Of a stretch of 10,207 nucleotides of DNA, positions 6,234 through 10,207 are shown piece after piece (positions within the stretch are counted from its first letter, which is position 1; every line of letters starts with the position of its first letter). Made by a program: the position numbers and the translations under genes. Under the pieces are notes generated by a model, which saw only the letters and a program-made list of their open reading frames with translations, did no database searches and had not been told where the DNA came from. The stretch comes from an uncultured Oscillospiraceae bacterium (lineage in GTDB: Bacteria; Bacillota; Clostridia; Oscillospirales; Oscillospiraceae): the NCBI GenBank assembly GCA_910579725.1, contig CAJTUD010000079.1:1248-11454 (forward strand), read 5' to 3'.

Positions 6234-7661
6234 CTATCTCCGCCGCCCCCGGTATCCGTTGTTTTTCCGCGCGGCCTGACGGCGGTTGTACCGGCGGCGG
6301 CGGGCCTTGATCACAACACGGAGAACCAGGATAAGAACGATGAAGGCGGCCGTTCCGCCAAGGGCGAACCACAGAGCCGGTTTATGCAGAAACTCGATAA
6401 GGTCCCGGCGGAAGACCAGAAGGCGGGAGAGGGACACATCCTCGTCGGCCAGCAAATCCACGGTGGCGTACACCGTGTCTCCGGTCTGGAGGGTGATCTG
6501 TCCCATGATCTGCCCCCTTTCCACCGGGGCTTCCACGCTTTCGGCAGTGTATGTAATAATTCGATCCACATCTCGGACCGGGTCCAGCTCCTTGGGCAGC
6601 AGCCGCTCCACCTCTTGGGCGGGGTGGACCTTCACGGTATTCTGCTGCTGGGACAGCTCCACACCGACCTCGCCCACCAGCTCGTCGGCGGCCAGAAGAA
6701 TCTTGCGGTCAAAGCGGTCGAAGCCGTAATCGAAGAGCTTGGCGGTTTCCGTGAAGCTTTTGGTGAGGGTCAGATCCTCTATGATGACCCGCTCCGCGCC
6801 CAGCACCACGGACAGCAGGCTTCGGTCGTCCCGGGTGGCGGAAGAAACCAGACAATACCCCGCCGCGCTGGTGGAACCGGTTTTGATGCCGTGGGCGCCC
6901 TGATAGATGTAGTAGTTGGTGCGGTAGCTGGAAATGAGATAGTTGGTGGTGTACAGCTCCCGGGGCTCGGAGAGATTGGTGGCGGGGACCTGATGATAGA
7001 TGGTGTCCACCAGGGGCATGAAATCCTCATAGGTCCTGGCCTCCTTGGTGATCAGATAGAGGTCCCATGCGGTGGTGTAGTGATCTACGTTGGGCAGGCC
7101 GTTGGTATTGCAGAAATTGGTGTCCTCGCATCCCAGAGTCCGGGCCTTCTGATTCATGTGCTCCACAAAGGCGGAGATGGAGCCGTCCACCGCTTCCGCC
7201 AGGATGTTGCAGCCCTCGTTGGCGGAGGAGAGCATGATGCAGTAGAGCAGCTCCTCCACCGTCAGCTCCTCGCCCACCTTGATGCCCACGTTGCTGCCGT
7301 CGGGGGGAACGGCGGTAATGGCCGCCTCCGAGGCGGTGAGCACCGCGTCCTTGCTGAGCCTGCCGCTGTCGATGGCCTCCAGGACCAGCAGGCAGGTCAT
7401 GATCTTGGTCACGCTGGCGGGGTAGAGGCGCTCATGGGCGTCCTGCTCGTACAGAATTTCCTCCGTATCCGGATCGATGAGCAGCGCGGCCTTGGCCTCC
7501 ACGCGGAATTCCTCATCCTGCGGCTCCGGCTCCGCGCCGGATTCCCCGCCGGACTCGGTTCCGGGCTCCGGTTCGGCGCCCTCTGCGGCCAGAGCGGGAA
7601 GGGAAAGGGACAGCAGCATGACGAGGCTGAAAAAAAGAGCGTAAAAACGGCGAAATTTCAT
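6234..7661 (-). CDS. dacF: D-alanyl-D-alanine carboxypeptidase, DacF/PBP5-like, membrane anchored
   Basis: Low-molecular-weight penicillin-binding protein that removes the terminal D-Ala from peptidoglycan pentapeptides outside the membrane. The start at 7661 gives a signal peptide (MKFRRF, hydrophobic 7-23, ALAA cleavage near 23-26) and follows GGAGAG at 7-nt spacing; a longer frame open to 7769 has no signal logic and would cover the promoter. 475 residues. An acidic Pro/Glu/Gly linker spans about 27-52. The peptidase S11 motifs are all present: SVTK (83-86, catalytic Ser83), SAN (146-148) and KTG (260-262). A C-terminal PBP5-type beta domain follows, then a membrane segment near 431-451 and a very Arg/Lys-rich tail, probably cytoplasmic, instead of the simple amphipathic helix of Gram-negative PBP5. 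It is divergent from the two-component genes. The exact subfamily (DacA, DacB or DacF) is less certain than the activity. Confidence 0.93.
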   Translation of the reverse strand: MKFRRFYALFFSLVMLLSLSLPALAAEGAEPEPGTESGGESGAEPEPQDEEFRVEAKAALLIDPDTEEILYEQDAHERLYPASVTKIMTCLLVLEAIDSGRLSKDAVLTASEAAITAVPPDGSNVGIKVGEELTVEELLYCIMLSSANEGCNILAEAVDGSISAFVEHMNQKARTLGCEDTNFCNTNGLPNVDHYTTAWDLYLITKEARTYEDFMPLVDTIYHQVPATNLSEPRELYTTNYLISSYRTNYYIYQGAHGIKTGSTSAAGYCLVSSATRDDRSLLSVVLGAERVIIEDLTLTKSFTETAKLFDYGFDRFDRKILLAADELVGEVGVELSQQQNTVKVHPAQEVERLLPKELDPVRDVDRIITYTAESVEAPVERGQIMGQITLQTGDTVYATVDLLADEDVSLSRLLVFRRDLIEFLHKPALWFALGGTAAFIVLILVLRVVIKARRRRYNRRQAARKNNGYRGRRR

Positions 7662-7680
7662 ATCATTCTCTCCAAGAATA

Positions 7681-7689
7681 TGGTATACT
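7681..7689 (+). promoter_or_regulatory. Possible extended -10 element for the two-component operon
   Basis: TGGTATACT fits an extended -10 (TGn then TATACT at 7684-7689) on the + strand. No good -35 is seen upstream, and it would give a leader of about 140 nt before the regulator gene. The core GTATAC is self-palindromic, so strand is ambiguous. Weak call. Confidence 0.22.
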
Positions 7690-7706
7690 GTTTGTTGTAT
7701 GGGAAT

Positions 7707-7730
7707 GGACGCCCTGAGTGAAGAGCGTCC
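7707..7730 (-). other. Small inverted repeat in the dacF leader
   Basis: GGACGC (7707-7712) and GCGTCC (7725-7730) form a 6-bp GC-rich stem with a 12-nt loop. It falls in the predicted untranslated leader of dacF (about 7753 down to 7662). It could be an mRNA hairpin or an operator; no T run follows, so not a terminator. Confidence 0.35.
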
Positions 7731-7759
7731 CCGAATAAACCGGCCTGTCCTTTCCCTAC

Positions 7760-7788
7760 AGTATAGCAAATAACCGTGGAAAGTTCAA
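7760..7788 (-). promoter_or_regulatory. Sigma-A promoter of dacF
   Basis: On the minus strand, TTGAAC (7788-7783) and TATACT (7765-7760) are separated by exactly 17 nt. Both hexamers are one or two bases from consensus. Transcription would start near 7753, giving a leader of about 90 nt to the ATG at 7661. Confidence 0.75.
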
Positions 7789-7807
7789 CCGGAAATCTGT
7801 CCGGAAA
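7789..7807. promoter_or_regulatory. Direct repeats CCGGAAA abutting the dacF -35 box
   Basis: Two exact copies of CCGGAAA at 7789-7795 and 7801-7807, separated by 5 nt (12-nt period). A further CCGG is at 7809-7812. They lie directly upstream of the dacF -35 and about 30 nt before the start of the response regulator gene. OmpR/PhoB-family proteins commonly bind tandem direct repeats of about one helical turn, so this is a candidate operator for the neighbouring regulator. That link is inference. Confidence 0.35.
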
Positions 7808-7836
7808 ACCGGGGATTTGAACGAGGAGGATATTGG

Positions 7837-8511
7837 ATGAAAATATTGGTTGTGGACGATGAGAAGCTCCTGGTCAAGGGGATCAAGTTCAATCTGGAGA
7901 ACGAAGGCTATCAGGTGGAGTGTGCCTATGACGGAGCGGCGGCGGTGGAGCTGGCGCGGTCGGGCGGCTTTGATCTGATTATTCTGGATTTGATGATGCC
8001 GGAGATCGACGGGCTGGAGGCATGTATGCGCATCCGGGAATTTTCCAACGTGCCCGTCATCATGCTCACCGCCCGCAGCGAGGACGTGGACAAGATCATC
8101 GGCTTTGAGTGCGGCGCGGACGACTATATCACCAAGCCCTTCAACATTCTGGAACTGAAGGCCCGCATCCGGGCCATGCTCCGCCGGGCCTCCGGGGGGA
8201 TTCAGGGCAAGAGCCAGATCACCGCAGGGGATCTGACCCTGGATACCGAGCAGCGGGTGGCCATTCGGGACGGCCAGGTGGTAGAGCTCACCGCCAAGGA
8301 GTATGATCTCATTGAGCTGCTGATGAAAAATCCCCGGCGGGTATACAGCCGGGAAAATCTGATGAATGTGGTATGGGGCTACAGCTACGCCGGAGATTAC
8401 CGGACGGTGGACGTCCACATCCGCCGTTTGCGGGAAAAGCTGGAGCGGCAGCCGGCGGAACCGGAATACATCCTGACAAAGTGGGGAGTGGGCTACTATT
8501 TTAAAGGGTAG
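7837..8511 (+). CDS. OmpR/PhoB-family two-component response regulator
   Basis: Cytoplasmic transcription factor of 224 residues, phosphorylated by the kinase encoded immediately downstream. Receiver domain 1-117: acidic pair DD at 7-8, phospho-acceptor Asp51 in LIILDLMMP, Thr78 in MLTAR, and Lys100 in YITKPF. The DNA-binding winged-helix domain is about 128-223, with LTAKEYDLIELLMKNPRRVYSRE, then RTVDVHIRRLREKLE and a closing GVGYYF, all typical. The ATG has a perfect AGGAGG (7824-7829) at 7-nt spacing. The kinase gene starts 7 nt after the stop, so the two form one operon. Similar proteins are often named WalR, VanR, RegX3 or PhoP, but the sequence does not decide among these and I give no symbol. 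Placement opposite a cell-wall carboxypeptidase gene favours a cell-envelope role. Confidence 0.93.
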   Translation: MKILVVDDEKLLVKGIKFNLENEGYQVECAYDGAAAVELARSGGFDLIILDLMMPEIDGLEACMRIREFSNVPVIMLTARSEDVDKIIGFECGADDYITKPFNILELKARIRAMLRRASGGIQGKSQITAGDLTLDTEQRVAIRDGQVVELTAKEYDLIELLMKNPRRVYSRENLMNVVWGYSYAGDYRTVDVHIRRLREKLERQPAEPEYILTKWGVGYYFKG

Positions 8512-8518
8512 AATTTCC

Positions 8519-9916
8519 TTGCAGCTGAAGATCAGCGCCAGCTATCTGGCCATGCTGTTGGCGGTGATGGTGCTGATGAACACCTACCCGCTGCTGGTCA
8601 GTGAGGATCTGGTGTTTCAGTCCAAGCGGAACACGCTCCTGAGCGGCGCGGCGGCGCTGAACGCCGCCGTTTCCGGGCTGGACGAGCTGACGGAGGAGAA
8701 TGTAAGGCAGGCTCTGACGGGAGTGGACGTGGCGGGAATATCCCGGGCCATTATCTCTGATCCCTATGGAAAGGTGCTCTACGATACCCGGGAGACCGGC
8801 AGTGCAGCGGGACGGTATGTCTTTTACAACGAGCTGGTGGAGGCGCTCCGGGGCAGCATTGCGCTCTACAGCGAGTACAAGGAGGGAGCCTTCCACTCCT
8901 CCGCCGCCCAGCCGGTGGTCTACCGCAACCAGATCATCGGCGGCATCTATGTCTATGAGTATGACACCCAGCAGGCGTCCCTGCTGGAGAACCTCAGCAG
9001 CACGCTGATGAGCATCTCCATCGGCATCGCGGCGCTGGTGGTAATGCTCAGCATGTTTTTTTCCCGGCAGCTCACCCGGCGGCTGGGCAGTCTGCAAGCC
9101 GCCATCCGGGGCGTGCGGGAGGGGGCCTACAACCAGCGGGCCATCCTTTCTGGCCACGATGAGTTCACCCAGATTGCCGGAGAGTTCAACGATCTGGTGG
9201 ACCGGCTTCAGGAGACGGAAAGCGCCCGCCGCCAGTTTGTTTCCGACGCCTCCCACGAGCTGAAAACTCCCCTGGCGGCCATCCGCCTCCTGACGGATTC
9301 CATTCTGCAAAATGAGAACATGGACAACGCCACTGCCCGCGAGTTTGTCAGCGATATCGGACAGGAGGCGGAACGCCTGAGCCGCATCACCGAGGATCTG
9401 CTGCGCCTGACGCGGCTGGACAGCGGCGTGTCGGAGGCGGCGAGGCTGGTGGAGGTGGCCCCGGTGCTGGACCGGGTGGCGCGGATGCTGCGGCCTGTGG
9501 CGGAGGAGAAGGGTGTGGAGCTGCTGGTGGTCAACATCTCAAACGCCGCAGTGGTGGCCACCGAGGGGGAGCTGCACCAGATTCTCTACAATCTGGCGGA
9601 GAACGCTATCAAATACAACCGCCCCGGCGGCAGCGTCCGGGTCCGGGCGGAGCCGGGGGAGGAGTCCACGGTCATCACCGTGGAGGATAACGGCATCGGC
9701 ATTCCCCCGGAGGAGCTGTCCAATGTGTTCAAGCGGTTTTACCGGGTGGACAAGGCCCGCTCCCGGGCTGCGGGCGGCACAGGACTGGGGCTGAGCATCG
9801 TCAGCGATACGGTCAGCCGCCGGGGCGGTGCCATCCGGGCGGAGAATGTGACCGGCGGCGGCACGCGGTTCATTGTGACCCTGCCCAATCTGGAGAGAGG
9901 GGAGGAAGGACTGTGA
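8519..9916 (+). CDS. Membrane sensor histidine kinase
   Basis: Partner of the preceding regulator; senses an extracytoplasmic or membrane signal and transfers phosphate to Asp51 of it. 465 residues with the full classical layout: membrane segment 1 (about 7-27), extracytoplasmic sensor about 28-157 containing RAIISDPYGKVLYDT (76-90), as in PhoQ/DcuS/CitA-type folds, membrane segment 2 (about 160-182), HAMP about 183-233, and dimerisation box FVSDASHELKTPL (240-252) with phospho-acceptor His246. The ATP-binding domain has YNLAENAIKYN (357-367), VEDNGIGIP (388-396), FKRFYRVDKARS (404-415) and GGTGLGLSIV (419-428). The start is TTG at 8519, with AAAGGG 10 nt before it. No ATG is available in frame; an in-frame stop at 8474 limits extension to about 15 codons. 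The end overlaps the next gene by 4 nt. Confidence 0.93.
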   Translation: MQLKISASYLAMLLAVMVLMNTYPLLVSEDLVFQSKRNTLLSGAAALNAAVSGLDELTEENVRQALTGVDVAGISRAIISDPYGKVLYDTRETGSAAGRYVFYNELVEALRGSIALYSEYKEGAFHSSAAQPVVYRNQIIGGIYVYEYDTQQASLLENLSSTLMSISIGIAALVVMLSMFFSRQLTRRLGSLQAAIRGVREGAYNQRAILSGHDEFTQIAGEFNDLVDRLQETESARRQFVSDASHELKTPLAAIRLLTDSILQNENMDNATAREFVSDIGQEAERLSRITEDLLRLTRLDSGVSEAARLVEVAPVLDRVARMLRPVAEEKGVELLVVNISNAAVVATEGELHQILYNLAENAIKYNRPGGSVRVRAEPGEESTVITVEDNGIGIPPEELSNVFKRFYRVDKARSRAAGGTGLGLSIVSDTVSRRGGAIRAENVTGGGTRFIVTLPNLERGEEGL

Positions 9917-10207
9917 AAAAAGTATTGGCGCTGTGTCTGGCGGTTCTATGTCTGGCGGCGTGCGGCGCTGCCGGGGAGCCGGAGAATCAGGAGGAGGGGG
10001 TGCTCGTTTACTACCTTGCGCCGGAGGAGGACGCCCGGGGCCGGGACCGGATTCAGGCGTGCCGGGAGCTGCTGGAGCTGCCCGAGGAGGAGCGGGGTCA
10101 AGCTGTCGACGCCATTGTGGCGACGCTGTGCAGCCTGGACACGGTGGAGCAGGAGCCCTTCGACTTGAACAACCCCCTGCTGGATATGGAAAACGTCCTG
10201 GTGGCCC
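9913..10207 (+). CDS. N-terminal part of a secreted lipoprotein, possibly GerMN-domain
   Basis: Reads from GTG (9913) to the window edge without a stop, 98 codons. MKKVLALCLAVLCLAACGA is a short basic start, hydrophobic core and lipobox LAAC with the lipidated cysteine at 17, so a membrane-anchored extracytoplasmic lipoprotein is well supported. A short spacer leads to VLVYYLAPEE (about 30-39), followed by LLELPEEERGQAVDAIVATL. A YY/F-L strand near the N-terminus then a block about multiples of variable terms is how GerMN (sporulation/germination) domains often begin, but the diagnostic part lies beyond the window, so this is only a suggestion. The start codon sits in a GTGA shared with the kinase stop, after GGAGGAAGG, so it is almost certainly in the same operon and coupled. 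Possibly an accessory of the kinase. Confidence 0.75.
   Translation, partial: MKKVLALCLAVLCLAACGAAGEPENQEEGVLVYYLAPEEDARGRDRIQACRELLELPEEERGQAVDAIVATLCSLDTVEQEPFDLNNPLLDMENVLVA

Noticed and set aside
6183..7721. 512-codon open frame on the + strand opposite dacF
   Set aside because: It is the GC-rich mirror of dacF. The minus-strand protein has signal peptide and all three S11 motifs, a promoter and ribosome site; the + frame is low-complexity Gly/Val/His-rich with no recognisable domain.

Overview
The window looks like chromosomal DNA of a GC-rich, anaerobic, low-branching Bacillota. An Oscillospiraceae relative such as Flavonifractor, Oscillibacter or Lawsonibacter is my guess. The guess rests on the anaerobic (cbi-type) cobalamin pathway, strong AGGAGG-type ribosome binding sites, a DacF-type carboxypeptidase, and GC-rich codon use with many GTG starts and one TTG start. 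The assignment is inference from style, not from a search.

Left part (1-6133, + strand): a corrin-ring operon. It holds a disrupted 3' part of cbiD, then after a 164-nt gap with an AT-rich palindrome, cbiF (cobM), cbiG, cbiH (cobJ), a three-domain cobK/cbiJ-cbiE-cbiT fusion, and cbiB. From cbiF to cbiB every gene overlaps the next by 4 or 8 nt, so translation is probably coupled. Together these genes would carry cobalt-precorrin-4 and its neighbours through ring contraction steps, acetaldehyde loss, C1 methylation (CbiD), reduction, C15 and C5 methylation and decarboxylation, and finally aminopropanol-phosphate attachment by CbiB. CbiG and CbiD mark it as the early-cobalt, oxygen-independent route. 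cbiL, cbiC, cbiA, cbiP and the lower-ligand genes are not in the window.

Middle (6134-7836): a perfect 17-bp hairpin with flanking A and T runs serves as a shared terminator between the converging cbiB and dacF. dacF (minus strand) encodes a secreted, membrane-anchored D-Ala-D-Ala carboxypeptidase of peptidoglycan. It has a very good sigma-A promoter in the 175-nt divergent intergenic region. Just upstream of that -35 box are two direct copies of CCGGAAA.

Right part (7837-10207, + strand): an OmpR/PhoB-type response regulator, its sensor histidine kinase, and the start of a lipoprotein that overlaps the kinase gene by 4 nt and runs off the window. Having this cell-envelope-style two-component operon divergent from dacF suggests a functional link, which is inference. 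I found no RNA genes, CRISPR array, insertion sequence or phage gene, and no clearly undescribed system. The most useful leads are the broken cbiD, the AT-rich intergenic palindrome, the trifunctional Cob fusion, the repeats at the dacF promoter, and the kinase-linked lipoprotein.
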